The position numbers were made by a program, and so were the translations under genes. Of a stretch of 64,000 nt of DNA, positions 33,418 through 43,204 are shown in pieces (positions within the stretch are counted from its first letter, which is position 1; every line of letters begins with the position of its first letter). Below the pieces are notes generated by a model. That model searched no databases. It saw only the letters and a program-made list of their open reading frames with translations, and was not told where the DNA came from. The stretch lies in assembly GCA_963737705.1 (NCBI GenBank), contig CAVTTP010000006.1, positions 248,001 through 312,000 of the forward strand, read 5' to 3'. This stretch comes from PALSA-607 sp963737705 (GTDB lineage Bacteria; Actinomycetota; Actinomycetes; Acidothermales; Acidothermaceae).

Positions 33418-35509
33418 ATGCCCAACGCACACCCGATCGTCCGCTTCACCAAGAGGCGGGTGATTGCTAGTGCACTAAGCGTCGGCGTTGCAGGCGCGTT
33501 GCTCGCCGCTCAAGGAGCGACTGCGGTCGCCGCGTCGCCAAGCTCGAACTCGACGACTCCGACCACGAGCGTTGCCCAATCAAACGTTGCCCCGCTGGCT
33601 GCAGGTACGCCGCTGGGCACCACCGACCCGAACACTCCCGTACAGATCTCGATCATCCTGCGGTCTCCCCAGCTCAACCAGCTCGAGAGCCGGGTTGCGA
33701 ACGGCTGGAACGGCCCGTACCTGACCACGCAGCAGTTCGCCAACCAGTACGGTCAATCGCCATTGCTGATCGCGGCCATCGAGCTGTACCTCAAGGTCTA
33801 CGGCATCAAGACGAACGCGCTTGCTGACCGCCTCGACATTCAGGCGAGTGGCACCGCCGGTCAGTTCAACAAGGCACTCGGCGTCTCGCTGAAGAACTAC
33901 CGGATCAAGGCTCCCGGCATCCACGGCGGTTTCAAGACCCAGACTGTTTTCGGCAGCATCACCAACCCGAAGGTGCCATCGCAGTTCGCCAGCCCGATCC
34001 TGGCCATCCTCGGCCTGAGCAACTACTCGCCGTTCGTGTCGAACGCGAAGCAGGCGCAGGGTCAGAAGGTCAATGTCACGCCGGAGGCTGGCACCGGCGT
34101 CCCAGCGGGAATGATGACTCCCGCTGACTTCGTGAAGAACTACAACCTGAAGCCGATCGAAAACCAGGGCTACAAGGGCCAGGGCGAGACCATCGGCATC
34201 GTCACGTTCGCGGCCATCGACCCCGCAACGCCGGTCGCGTTCTGGAACAACGTCCTCGGCCTGAACGTGCCGGCGAGCCGCTTGAAGATCATCCCGATCG
34301 ATGGTGGTTCTCCCGGCCCGAGCGCGGCTGTCGGTTCGGACGAATCTGACCTGGACGTCGAGCAGTCCGGTGCGATCGCGCCTGCCGCGAACGTTCGGCT
34401 CTACGAAGCGCCAAACAGCGACCCCGGATTCGCGGACGCGTATTACACCGCGGCGTCGGACAACATGAACGACACCATGTCGATCAGCTGGGGCGAGTCG
34501 GAGACCTACATTCAGCAGACGGTTCTTCAGGGCACCGAAACTCCTGGATACGTCGCGTCAACCGACCAGGTACTCGCTGAGCTCGGCGCGCAGGGCACGT
34601 CCAACTTCAGTTCAAGTGGCGACGCCGGCGCATACGACGCGCTCCCCGACGTCGGCAGCACCAACCTCGCCGTCGACAACGGCGCGGACAGCCCGTACAC
34701 AACATCAGCCGGTGGCACCACGCCGGCCGGACTCCAGACCTACGGAGTTGCGGACTCGAACGGCAACCTCATCGGCACTGAGTCGGCCAACATCCCGGCC
34801 GAGCGGGCGTGGAGCTGGGACTACCTGGCTGATCTGTGGAAGGCACTCGGCTTCCCCGACCAAACGACCGCAGCGAAGACTCTGATCTCCGGTGACGGCG
34901 GCGGCTACAGCGTTCTCGAGCCGCGGCCTGTCGTACCAGAACGGCATCTCGGGCTTCAACGCTCGGCAGTACTTCACGGGGACCGACTTCCAGCAGGTTG
35001 CTCCTGGCCTGACGGAACCGACCGACGTGAGCTTCAACCCGAACCCCTCGTTGACGAGCGGTCACCAGAGCCAAGGTCGTGGCGAGCCTGACGTGTCGAC
35101 GAACGCCGACCCGCAGACCGGCTACGCCGACTACGACCCGGTGTTGTTCGCCAGCTCGGGCGGCTTCGCGCAGTACGGCGGAACCAGCTTCGTGTCACCG
35201 CAGCTCAACGGAACCTCCGCGGTGATCGAGAGCTACGTCGGCCACCGGGTTGGTTTCTGGAACCCGAAGATCTACCACTGGGCGAACGGCGGCAACTCGC
35301 CGTTCACCCCGCTGAACGACACCACGGTGTTCTCTGGCAAGAAGTACCTCTTCCAGACCGACCTCGCGACCAATGTCACCACGGCATTGCCGGGCGTCTT
35401 CAGCAACAACAACGAGTACTACACGGGTAAGCAGGGCGCGACCTGGAACCCGGCATCAGGGCTCGGAGTCCCGAACCTGACGCAACTCGCGAAGGACTTC
35501 GCGAAGTAA
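33418..35509 (+). pseudogene. secreted S53 (sedolisin/pro-kumamolisin) peptidase, frameshifted
   Basis: ATG 33418 follows a strong GGAGGG. The product has a signal peptide (about 1-39), a pro-kumamolisin activation domain (about 70-215) and the S53 catalytic domain. The catalytic Glu and Asp are in DESDLDVEQ (E309, D313, the expected four apart), and SISWGESE carries the oxyanion segment. At about 34908 the frame changes. The next frame continues FSSRGLSYQNGISGFNARQYF, then GGTSFVSPQLNG with the catalytic Ser, and stops at 35509. One T missing from a TT run explains the break. Sedolisins are acid serine-carboxyl peptidases, so an acidic habitat is conceivable. Confidence 0.85.
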
Positions 35510-35540
35510 CGCTTTACAGGTAGCACAAAGGAAGCCGCCA

Positions 35541-35606
35541 CACGGTTCTTGCAGCTTCACCTCTCGCACTCCATGTGCTCAGGGGCGAATGTCTGCAAGA
35601 ACCGTG
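35541..35606 (+). promoter_or_regulatory. 14-bp perfect inverted repeat in the leader of a GGDEF-EAL gene
   Basis: CACGGTTCTTGCAG (35541-35554) and CTGCAAGAACCGTG (35593-35606) are perfect inverted repeats with a 38-nt spacer. They lie between the peptidase stop (35509) and ATG 35627. It may end the peptidase transcript or regulate the cyclase gene; it does not match a c-di-GMP riboswitch that I recognise. Confidence 0.5.
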
Positions 35607-35626
35607 GGGGCGGCCGATGGGGCTTT

Positions 35627-37468
35627 ATGAGACTGCAGCGAGAGGTCGACGCTCGACCTCACTCTCGTCTGGGCCCGCTCCTGGCCCGGTTTGGTCGGCC
35701 ACGCCTCGCCGTGGCGCCGTCCATCGCGAGCCCGCGTGCGATGGCGGTCACCGCCGGCGTCCTCTATATGGCGGCTGGCATCGTCACGCTGATCGCTTTC
35801 TCCCTGCCACACGAGCCCGGAGTGCACGCTGCCTTCGTGCGCAGCGTCTCGTTCGGCGGCATCGGCTCTGGTGCGTTGATTCTGTGGCAAGGCCATCGCC
35901 TGCCGCGGTGGAGTTACCACCTGCTGTTGCTGGCGGGCAATGCGTTCATCGTCGTCGGCGTTTATGCAGGTGGCGGTGGCGTGACGTCGGTCGCGTGCAC
36001 GACGCTCTTCGTGTTCGTCGCGGTCGACGTCTTCTTCTTCTTCGCGTGGCCGTGGGCCCTCTTGCACCTGGTCATCACCATCGCCTCGTGCGTCGTCTCA
36101 CTCGCGCTCGTCGGTGCGGCCGGTGACGGCCAAGTTGTCATCACCCCCGGAGTCCTGATCGCGGTATCGCTCGTTGTCGGACGACTTGTGCGGGCCGCCG
36201 ACGATGCCGAGATCGATCCGCTGACCGGTCTGTTGAATCGTCGCGGTGTCGACCGCGTTTTGACGGAAGCCCTCGACCACGCAGCGTCGTCCGGCACGGT
36301 GTTGTCGTTGGCGCTGCTCGACATCGACCACTTCAAGCTCGTGAACGACACCGGCGGCCACATCAGTGGCGACCGCTTGCTGCGTTCGATCGCGAACTCG
36401 TGGCGCGCGTTATCTCGCGAACACGAGGTTCTCGGACGCTACGGCGGCGACGAATTCGCCTTGGTACTGCAGGAATCCACGTTGGCCGAGGCATCTTCGC
36501 CGACCGAGCGATTGCGCGTCGCAGTCCCGGGCGGCATGACGTGTTCAGCAGGCATCGCTGCATGGGAACCGGGCGACACGTTGCCGATGCTGCTGGCCCG
36601 CGCCGACGCCGCGCTGTACGACTCGAAGCGCGCCGGCCGCAATCGCACCAGCCTGCGCAGCGGCAATCGCGCGGCAGAAGCAATGCAACTACGACATGCC
36701 ATAGCGGACGACGAGTTGCGGCTGTTCTACCAACCCGTGGTCGACCTTTCGACTGGCGTTGTCACCGGCGTCGAGGCGCTGGTTCGGTGGCTGCGCCCCG
36801 GACCGGACGGCCCGCAGCTGATTCCGCCCGACTCGTTCATCCCGCTCGCGGAAGAGAGTGGCGCGATCAGTCTGCTCGGCAAGTGGGTGCTTGAGACCGC
36901 GTGCCGCCAGGCCATGCTGTGGACCTCGCAAGGTCTGCCACTCGCCGTGAACGTCAACGTGTCGGGTCGTGAACTCGTCGACCAGGGTTACGCCGACTCG
37001 GTGCTGGCGTTGCTGGCGTCCATCGGGCTGCCGCCGTCGCAGCTCGTGCTCGAGGTCACCGAGAGCGCGCTGGAAGGTAGCTCCGAAGGGGCGGTAACTG
37101 CGTTGAGCACGTTGCGGTCGTTCGGGGTGCGGGTGGCGTTGGACGACTTCGGCACCGGGTACTCGAGCCTTTCGCGACTCGACCGGTTGCCCGTCGACAT
37201 CGTCAAGATCGACCGCTCGTTCGTGATGGCGCTGCCACCCGACACCTCTCGGGCACCGCTGGTCGCCGCCATCATCGCGATGGCCGGAGCGATGGGCATG
37301 CGCGTGGTTGCTGAAGGCGTCGAAGCCGGTCATCAGGCTGCGTTGCTCCAGACCCTCGGCTGCGACGAGGGCCAGGGCTACTGGCTCGGCCGTCCGCTGC
37401 CGGCCCACCAGGTCGACCTCTCCCGCCGAGAGGCAGCCGTCGGCGCGAGGACCTCGCTGACCGCGTAA
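35627..37468 (+). CDS. membrane GGDEF-EAL cyclic-di-GMP enzyme
   Basis: I start at ATG 35627 (GATGGGG upstream) rather than the open frame from 35549, which includes the inverted repeat. The 613-residue protein has five or six N-terminal helices (about 35-190) forming a MASE-like membrane sensor. A GGDEF domain with intact YGGDEF follows, then an EAL domain with GVEALVRW, EVTESAL and LDDFGTGYSS. The RxxD inhibition site is absent (REHE before GGDEF). Both catalytic motifs are intact. It lies between a secreted peptidase and a secreted lipoprotein gene. Confidence 0.92.
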   Translation: MRLQREVDARPHSRLGPLLARFGRPRLAVAPSIASPRAMAVTAGVLYMAAGIVTLIAFSLPHEPGVHAAFVRSVSFGGIGSGALILWQGHRLPRWSYHLLLLAGNAFIVVGVYAGGGGVTSVACTTLFVFVAVDVFFFFAWPWALLHLVITIASCVVSLALVGAAGDGQVVITPGVLIAVSLVVGRLVRAADDAEIDPLTGLLNRRGVDRVLTEALDHAASSGTVLSLALLDIDHFKLVNDTGGHISGDRLLRSIANSWRALSREHEVLGRYGGDEFALVLQESTLAEASSPTERLRVAVPGGMTCSAGIAAWEPGDTLPMLLARADAALYDSKRAGRNRTSLRSGNRAAEAMQLRHAIADDELRLFYQPVVDLSTGVVTGVEALVRWLRPGPDGPQLIPPDSFIPLAEESGAISLLGKWVLETACRQAMLWTSQGLPLAVNVNVSGRELVDQGYADSVLALLASIGLPPSQLVLEVTESALEGSSEGAVTALSTLRSFGVRVALDDFGTGYSSLSRLDRLPVDIVKIDRSFVMALPPDTSRAPLVAAIIAMAGAMGMRVVAEGVEAGHQAALLQTLGCDEGQGYWLGRPLPAHQVDLSRREAAVGARTSLTA

Positions 37469-37501
37469 CCGCACGCCGCCGTCCCCGACTTGGTTACGCC
37501 A

Positions 37502-37521
37502 GGACGCTTTCTTGAGCGTCC
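37502..37521 (+). terminator. hairpin terminator after the GGDEF-EAL gene
   Basis: GGACGCT (37502-37508) and AGCGTCC (37515-37521) form a perfect 7-bp stem with a 6-nt loop, 33 nt after the stop at 37468. Confidence 0.6.
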
Positions 37522-37621
37522 ACAGGCTTCCAAGTTGCGGCGCACTCGAACGGAACCGTGGTTGGCTTGATCACGTCGAACCCCCGACAGTTCGAGCGGG
37601 TTCGCACCTGGAGGAAACACA

Positions 37622-39149
37622 ATGCCCGGCACATCGGCGTCCAAGAAGTCAGCTTTCAACGGCACTGCCGTGTTGGCCATCGTGACCGCAGGCGTGCTGC
37701 TCGCCGGCTGCGCGAGCAAGAACTCCGCCGCGGGTAGTGGCGGGAAGCCGCCCAAGCTCCTGATCGGCACCGGCACCGGCCGAGGCGGCCGCAGCCCCGA
37801 TGATGGCGGCCGGCGTCGCCCCTGGTGCCGTCGCACCTCAGCCCGCGATCGGTCACTTTGCTGGGTTCGGCGGCTACGTGATCTCCGGAACCCTGCCAAC
37901 CACGCCGACCCACGCGCCGATCTGGACGTGGCAGTCAGGCAAGGCCAGCGAAGCCGACGTCACCAAGCTCGCCTCCGCCCTCGGACTCTCCGGCACCCCG
38001 CAGCGTCACGCATATGGCTGGGAACTCTCGACGTCGACCGGCGACCTGCGCGTCCGCGATACCGATGGCGAGCAGTGGTCGTACAACCGCGCCGACGCCG
38101 TCCCGTGCCCCGCGTACCAGACCGACATCGACAACGCAGACGGCGCTTCCGTCGGGTTCGGCTGCGCAGTCTCCACGCCACCGGTGTTGGTGTCGCCCGG
38201 CACGACGACTCCGACCCCCACGACTCCGATCGCCCCGACGCCGGGACCCGACGAGACCACCACGAAAGCCGCTGCTGACAGCCTTTTGTCGAAGCTGGGC
38301 GTCACAGGTGATGAGCAGTTCAACGCCTCCTCACCGGCGTCGACCCTGACGGTCGCGCCGCAGATCGACGGCATGCCGACGCAAGGCATCGAGACCAATG
38401 TGGACGTCGATGCGAAGGGCATTCGCGCCGCTACCGGTCGTCTGGTGGCACCGAAGGCCGGCGCCGACTACCCGTTGCAGACCGCGGCGGCCGCGTTCAA
38501 GTCGCTCGCCGACCGGCCAACGCCGGCGATCGCGATGTACTGCGGACCCGTACCGGGCGGCCCCGTGCTTCCCGTTCCTGCGGCCAGTGGCCCGAACACC
38601 AAGTTCCCGCTGAACCCGAGCGCTTCTGACGTGCCCGCTCCAGTGGCGAGCGGACCGAACGTGAAGTTCCCGTTGAACCCCGCCGCTTCTACGTCACCGA
38701 ACACGGTGCTGGTCGCGTCGCCGCCGCCTGCGCCAGTGAGCGCCCCGGCCATCGACAGCACCAGCCCGATCGCCGTACCGCCGGTCGAGTCGGCGTACCC
38801 GTGCCCCACGCCGACGCCGCAAAAGGTGACCGGTGCGGTCATCGGTCTGCAGGTTGAGTACAACGCGAGTGGCGCAACAACGACTGCCGACGGCTCGACA
38901 AGCGGCGGCACGAACATCTTGGTGCCGACGTGGTTCTTTACCGTCGAGGGCTCGACGGACCCGCTGACGGTCATCGCGGTCGACCCGTCGTTCCTCGGCG
39001 ACCAGACGATCCCGCCGGTCGGTGGACCGGTCGCCTCGACGTCCGCCGGCTTTGAAGGATCGGGTGGCGGCGCATCCGCTAACTCGGGAACCGTCGCCGT
39101 CCCGCCGTCCGGCCCCGTCCTGCCACCGGCACCCGCAACAAAGTCGTAA
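37622..39149 (+). pseudogene. proline-rich secreted lipoprotein of unknown function, frameshifted
   Basis: ATG 37622 has a strong GGAGGAAACACA ribosome site. Signal peptide and lipobox LLAGC (Cys about 30) are in the first frame. Near 37780 the frame must change to the one encoding AEAAAAPMMAAGVAPGA, which runs to 39149. The mature protein is Pro/Thr/Ala-rich. It contains a twice-repeated SGPNxKFPLNPxAS motif and a C-terminal folded region (VIGLQVEYNASG, WFFTVEGSTDPLTVIAVDPSF). Such proteins occur as exported lipoproteins in actinobacteria, but I do not recognise a function. The break is an indel by sequence logic; real or error is unknown. Confidence 0.72.
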
Positions 39150-39197
39150 GGCACTGGGTTTCGCTCCGAACCCGCGCCGCCCGGTCGATGGGCAGGA

Positions 39198-40994
39198 GTG
39201 GGACATGACCTCGCGGCCGTCAACGCAGATCTGGCTGCGCACAAGATGTTCACCGACTCGTTGCTGGCCAGCGCCGGCGCCGGGATCGTGGCCTGCGACA
39301 GCACCGGGCAGATCACCCTCCTGAACCGCACGGCTCGGGTCTGGCATGGTCTTGATCCGAACGTCGAGCCGACCCCCGAACAACTCGCAAATCTGCGATC
39401 GGAACTCTTCGAGGCTGACGGGCATACTCCACTCACTCTTGAGACAAGCCCGCTGATCCGCGCGTTTCGCGACGGGACCCTCTCGAACGCTGAGCTGGTG
39501 ATCGCTGCGCCCGGCGCACCCGTCGTCCGCGTCATGGTGACCGGCACTGCGTTGCGCGGACCAGCAGGCGAAGTCGTCGGCGCCGTCGTCACGATGCACG
39601 ACGTCACCTTGTTGCGCCAGCGCGAATCCGAATTGGACGACGCGTGGCGGGCGCTTGCACTTCGCAAGCAGTTCGACGAAGCCGTCTTAGAGAGTGTGAA
39701 CGTCGGAGTCATGGCGTGCGACGTCGACGAGAATGTCCTGCTGCGCAACGCTGCGTTACGCCGGATGACCGGACTCACGGACGGCGTCTATGTCGGCCTC
39801 GACGACGCGATGGCTCAGATCACCGTCTCCGAGTTCGACGGATCAGACCTTCCGGCGCAAATACCGCCGTTGCGGCGGGCGCTGTCGAATACGCCGATGG
39901 TTGACGTCCCGGTGAAGATCGGCCCACGAAACGGATCACCTAGCGATGTGACCATCACCGCACATCAGATCTATGCACCGGACGGCGCGCTGCTAGGAGC
40001 TGTCGCAACGTTCACGGATGTCACGGCCGAACGCAAAGTGCAAGTACAGCTTCGCGAAAGCGCTGCATTTCACGATGCGGTGCTTGCGGCCAGCCCTGAC
40101 CTCATCTTTGTGGTCGAACCGATGACCAATCGCATCGTGTGGTCGTCGCGCAACCTCACCAGCATGATCGGCTATACGCCCGAAGAGATCCGCAGACTCG
40201 GCGACGAAACGATCGACACGCTTGTCCACTCAGATGACCGCTTCAAGATTCGCGAGCAAAACGCGGCCGCCCAAGCCTTGGGTAACGGTGAGGTCGTCAG
40301 GACCCGGTACCGCATACGCGTCGCCGACGGCACCTACCGTTGGCTCGCCCGGAGCGTCACTCCTTTCGCGCGCAACGACACGGGCCAGGTGACACAAATC
40401 CTCGGCGTCGCAAGTGACGTCACAGATGTCGCGCAGCTCGAACTGCAACTCGCCGCAGCGGCGCTGCATGACGGCCTGACTGGCTTGCCGAACCGCACAC
40501 TGCTTGCCGACCGTCTGAGCAAGACCCTCGCGCGGGCCGGCCGTAGCGGGCATCAGCTCGCCGTGCTGTTCTGCGACCTCGATGGATTCAAGGCCGTCAA
40601 CGACAGCGGCGGTCACGCTGCAGGTGACGCCGTGCTCCAAGCCACCGCCGAACGGCTGCTCACCGCATTACGCGCTGAAGACACGGCCGCGCGCGTCGGC
40701 GGCGACGAGTTCGTCGTCGTCCTCGAGCCACCGTTGCGTGGCTGGCCGGGGGCAGATGGCGAGCCACTCGACGTCCGCGATTACGCCGTGCAGGTCGCCA
40801 ACCGCATCAAGAATGCGCTCGCTGTGCCGGTCGACTACGACGGACGCGCCTACGCCGTCACCGTCAGCATCGGGATCGCCTACGGCCGGCTGGGCGATGA
40901 CGTCGAAGACATCTTGGCCGAGGCCGACGCCGCGATGTACCGGGCAAAGAGCCTCGGAAAGAACCGCCACGAAATAGCCGCCGCAACGAGGTAG
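39198..40994 (+). CDS. PAS-PAS-PAS-GGDEF diguanylate cyclase
   Basis: This 598-residue cytoplasmic protein has three PAS-like sensor domains (about 12-150, 160-285, 290-425). Each recognisable unit ends in a VVTMHDVTLLRQRE or FTDVTAERK type PAC motif. A GGDEF domain with ARVGGDEF follows, with an RAED inhibition site five residues before it. There is no EAL domain, so it makes c-di-GMP. The start is GTG 39198, just 49 bp after the lipoprotein gene. Its PAS and GGDEF region is closely paralogous to the last part of the gene at 43205-46630. Confidence 0.9.
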   Translation: MGHDLAAVNADLAAHKMFTDSLLASAGAGIVACDSTGQITLLNRTARVWHGLDPNVEPTPEQLANLRSELFEADGHTPLTLETSPLIRAFRDGTLSNAELVIAAPGAPVVRVMVTGTALRGPAGEVVGAVVTMHDVTLLRQRESELDDAWRALALRKQFDEAVLESVNVGVMACDVDENVLLRNAALRRMTGLTDGVYVGLDDAMAQITVSEFDGSDLPAQIPPLRRALSNTPMVDVPVKIGPRNGSPSDVTITAHQIYAPDGALLGAVATFTDVTAERKVQVQLRESAAFHDAVLAASPDLIFVVEPMTNRIVWSSRNLTSMIGYTPEEIRRLGDETIDTLVHSDDRFKIREQNAAAQALGNGEVVRTRYRIRVADGTYRWLARSVTPFARNDTGQVTQILGVASDVTDVAQLELQLAAAALHDGLTGLPNRTLLADRLSKTLARAGRSGHQLAVLFCDLDGFKAVNDSGGHAAGDAVLQATAERLLTALRAEDTAARVGGDEFVVVLEPPLRGWPGADGEPLDVRDYAVQVANRIKNALAVPVDYDGRAYAVTVSIGIAYGRLGDDVEDILAEADAAMYRAKSLGKNRHEIAAATR

Positions 40995-40995
40995 G

Positions 40996-41769
40996 TCAGC
41001 GCTCTTCCTGCTCGGCCTCGAGTGAGCGCAGGATGTACTCCGCCCGTGAGCTGACGCCAGCCTTTCGATAGATGCGGGTCAGGTGCTGTTCGACGGCCTT
41101 CGTCGACACTCCCAATGACTGGGCGATTGTTTGGGTGCGCCAGCCCTGCAGGATGAAATTGGAGACGCGCTGCTCGGTCGGCGTGAGCGGTTCGCTGGCT
41201 ACGTGGCTCGGCGTCGTCGCGCACGCACTGTCGATCGCCTCGACGCGCGCGACGAGTTGCCAGATGCGACTGAGCGGGCGACGGAGATGCTCGAACAGAT
41301 CGTGTTCGGCCGCCGTGAAGTCGCGATCCTTGCGACACACGCCGAACCCGACGGTTCGTCCGCCCGACGTCGAGACCGTTTGGTAGTCGGCGTACTCGAT
41401 GCGGCGCGGGCGGTAGAAGTCCTGGTAGAACGCCGATCGGCGCAGCTCCGCGCTCGAGCAGAGGTCGCTCAACCGAACCGTGCACGCCGGGCGCCGCCTG
41501 ACCACGTGCGCCACCCAAGGGTGTTCGAGTGGCCTTGATTCGTACGCGCGAATAGCGTCCGGCAGGGCGGTGCTGGGAGTCGGGTAGCCGACGCTCGACA
41601 CGACGCGTCCGGTGCCCGTTAAGACTTCGCTGTGGCTCGTCTCGTCGGCGTGGAACATCCTCTGCAAGACGGGCAGCACGTTCGCGACCAGCTCGGCTCG
41701 CGTGTTACTCGCAGCGGCCCGGTCGAGCAGCAACAGGCCGCGCAGGTGATCAGACTCACGCACATGCAT
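40996..41769 (-). CDS. LuxR-family transcriptional regulator
   Basis: The start ATG 41769 has a GGGAGGGG ribosome site; the frame is open far upstream but only through the divergent hydrolase gene. The 257-residue protein has a C-terminal LuxR helix-turn-helix: EPLTPTEQRVSNFILQGW, TIAQSLGVSTKAVEQHLTRI, then YRKAGVSSRAEY. An N-terminal ligand or GAF-like region follows no clear family. It is convergent with the diguanylate cyclase gene (1-bp gap) and divergent from a secreted hydrolase. That hydrolase is a possible target. Confidence 0.9.
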   Translation of the reverse strand: MHVRESDHLRGLLLLDRAAASNTRAELVANVLPVLQRMFHADETSHSEVLTGTGRVVSSVGYPTPSTALPDAIRAYESRPLEHPWVAHVVRRRPACTVRLSDLCSSAELRRSAFYQDFYRPRRIEYADYQTVSTSGGRTVGFGVCRKDRDFTAAEHDLFEHLRRPLSRIWQLVARVEAIDSACATTPSHVASEPLTPTEQRVSNFILQGWRTQTIAQSLGVSTKAVEQHLTRIYRKAGVSSRAEYILRSLEAEQEER

Positions 41770-41821
41770 GACGCCCCTCCCGTCAGGCGTGGACACCAGT
41801 GTCGGTGACGTAGCTGCCCTC

Positions 41822-41848
41822 TGTAAATGCAAGGCTTGTAAATGCAAG
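41822..41848 (+). repeat. two 12-bp direct repeats between the LuxR and hydrolase genes
   Basis: TGTAAATGCAAG occurs at 41822-41833 and 41837-41848, with a period of 15 bp. It is AT-richer than its surroundings and sits in the divergent promoter gap, so it may be a regulator-binding site. Confidence 0.45.
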
Positions 41849-41937
41849 ACGCAGATTCGGGTGCGCCCGCTGCAAGGCCCGCAGTGTTGGGTTTTCCCTA
41901 TCGCGGCTGGCCGACCCGGTCGCCTAGCTTTCACCGC

Positions 41938-43110
41938 ATGCGACGTTTCCGTGTCATAGCCGCGATACTGGCGATCGCGAGCACTGCGCTCCTCGCCACT
42001 CCCGCGCTTGCCCAGTCTCAGCAGCCGCCGACCCGGTGCGCGAGCTTCAACGGCCCGCTGTGCAGCGTGTCGCTGCCCACCGGCATCACGATGCGTTACC
42101 TCGACATCGGGCCAGCAGACGGGCCGGTAACCCTGCTCCTGCACGGCTTTGCTGACGACGTGCAGAGCTGGTCACTCGTCGTCCCGCAGTTGCAGCGGCT
42201 CATGCCGTGGGCACGCTTCCTGATCCCCGACCTGCGTGGCCAGGGCGAGACGACCGAGCCGCCGGCCGCACTGTGCGCGGCCAACCCCGACAACTGCTTC
42301 CGGCCGATCGACTACGCCAACGATGTCATCGCGTTCCTTGACGCCGAACGCGTCGCGCGCGTGTCGATCGTCGGCCACTCTGTGGGCACGCTTGTCGCAC
42401 AGGAGATCGCACTCGATCACCCGAACCGCGTCTCGCGACTGGTCCTCGTGTCGACCGCAACCGTGGGCGCCCAGCCGCTCGTCGAGGCAGTGCAAAGCGA
42501 AGTCGTGCAGGGTGAGTGGCAGCAAGACTTCACCGCGGCGGGCTACACGTGGCCGGCTGGCGTCTACGCCCTGAATCCTGCTGTTGCCGTTCCTGACTTC
42601 ACCCAGTTCATCGACGACGAGTACGAGACGTCATCCGTCGCACCGCCGAGTCTGATGACTCGACTCCAGGCAGACGCACAAACCGTTCCGGTAGGCACCT
42701 GGATCGGCACGCTTGACGACCTCCTCGTCGCTGACAACACCGCGCGGCTGCAGCACCTCGGCGTGCCATCGCTGGTGCTCTACGCGACGCAGGACGACGT
42801 CTTCTCACCGGCCGCCGAGCAACAGCTGATCAGCTCGCTTGATGTCGCAGCCAGTCACGGCACGCCGTTCTGGTGGAAGCAATACGGCGCGCTGCCACCG
42901 ACTGCCACGGGCGAGCAGACCGACCTCGGCCACAACATGCTGTGGGAAGCTCCCGCCGGTGTAGCAACCGATACCGCCGCGTTCCTGGTGCTAGGTGTGC
43001 CGACCTGCACCCTCTATCGGACCGACTACCCAACCGACGTCCACCGGATTCTCGCCATCCCGAATGCGGCCACGATCGTGCACGCCGGCGCTGGGCCACG
43101 CTGCATCTGA
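41938..43110 (+). CDS. secreted alpha/beta hydrolase
   Basis: I use ATG 41938, which opens a classical signal peptide (MRRFRVIAAILAIASTALLA, cut near ALAQS). The 390-residue enzyme has the alpha/beta hydrolase motifs: LLLHGFADDVQSW oxyanion region, nucleophile elbow GHSVG, acid in YATQDDVF and His in DLGHNM. A C-terminal extension with two Cys (PTCTLY and PRC) could form a disulfide outside the cell. The substrate is unknown; an esterase or lipase is likely. It is divergent from the LuxR gene. Confidence 0.88.
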   Translation: MRRFRVIAAILAIASTALLATPALAQSQQPPTRCASFNGPLCSVSLPTGITMRYLDIGPADGPVTLLLHGFADDVQSWSLVVPQLQRLMPWARFLIPDLRGQGETTEPPAALCAANPDNCFRPIDYANDVIAFLDAERVARVSIVGHSVGTLVAQEIALDHPNRVSRLVLVSTATVGAQPLVEAVQSEVVQGEWQQDFTAAGYTWPAGVYALNPAVAVPDFTQFIDDEYETSSVAPPSLMTRLQADAQTVPVGTWIGTLDDLLVADNTARLQHLGVPSLVLYATQDDVFSPAAEQQLISSLDVAASHGTPFWWKQYGALPPTATGEQTDLGHNMLWEAPAGVATDTAAFLVLGVPTCTLYRTDYPTDVHRILAIPNAATIVHAGAGPRCI

Positions 43111-43204
43111 GGGCAAACTGAGCCCACGAGGGTCCTCGGACCAGCACTTTTGCTGCAATTCCGCCCCAGTGGGTCGATGATGTTGGAGTGAGCCTCCCGC
43201 CGTA

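Noticed and set aside
35510..35626. Cyclic-di-GMP riboswitch in the leader of the GGDEF-EAL gene
   Set aside because: None of the conserved GEMM motif elements could be recognised; only the inverted repeat is reported.
41770..42144. N-terminal extension of the LuxR regulator
   Set aside because: It is antisense to the secreted hydrolase and lacks a ribosome site, whereas ATG 41769 has GGGAGGGG.
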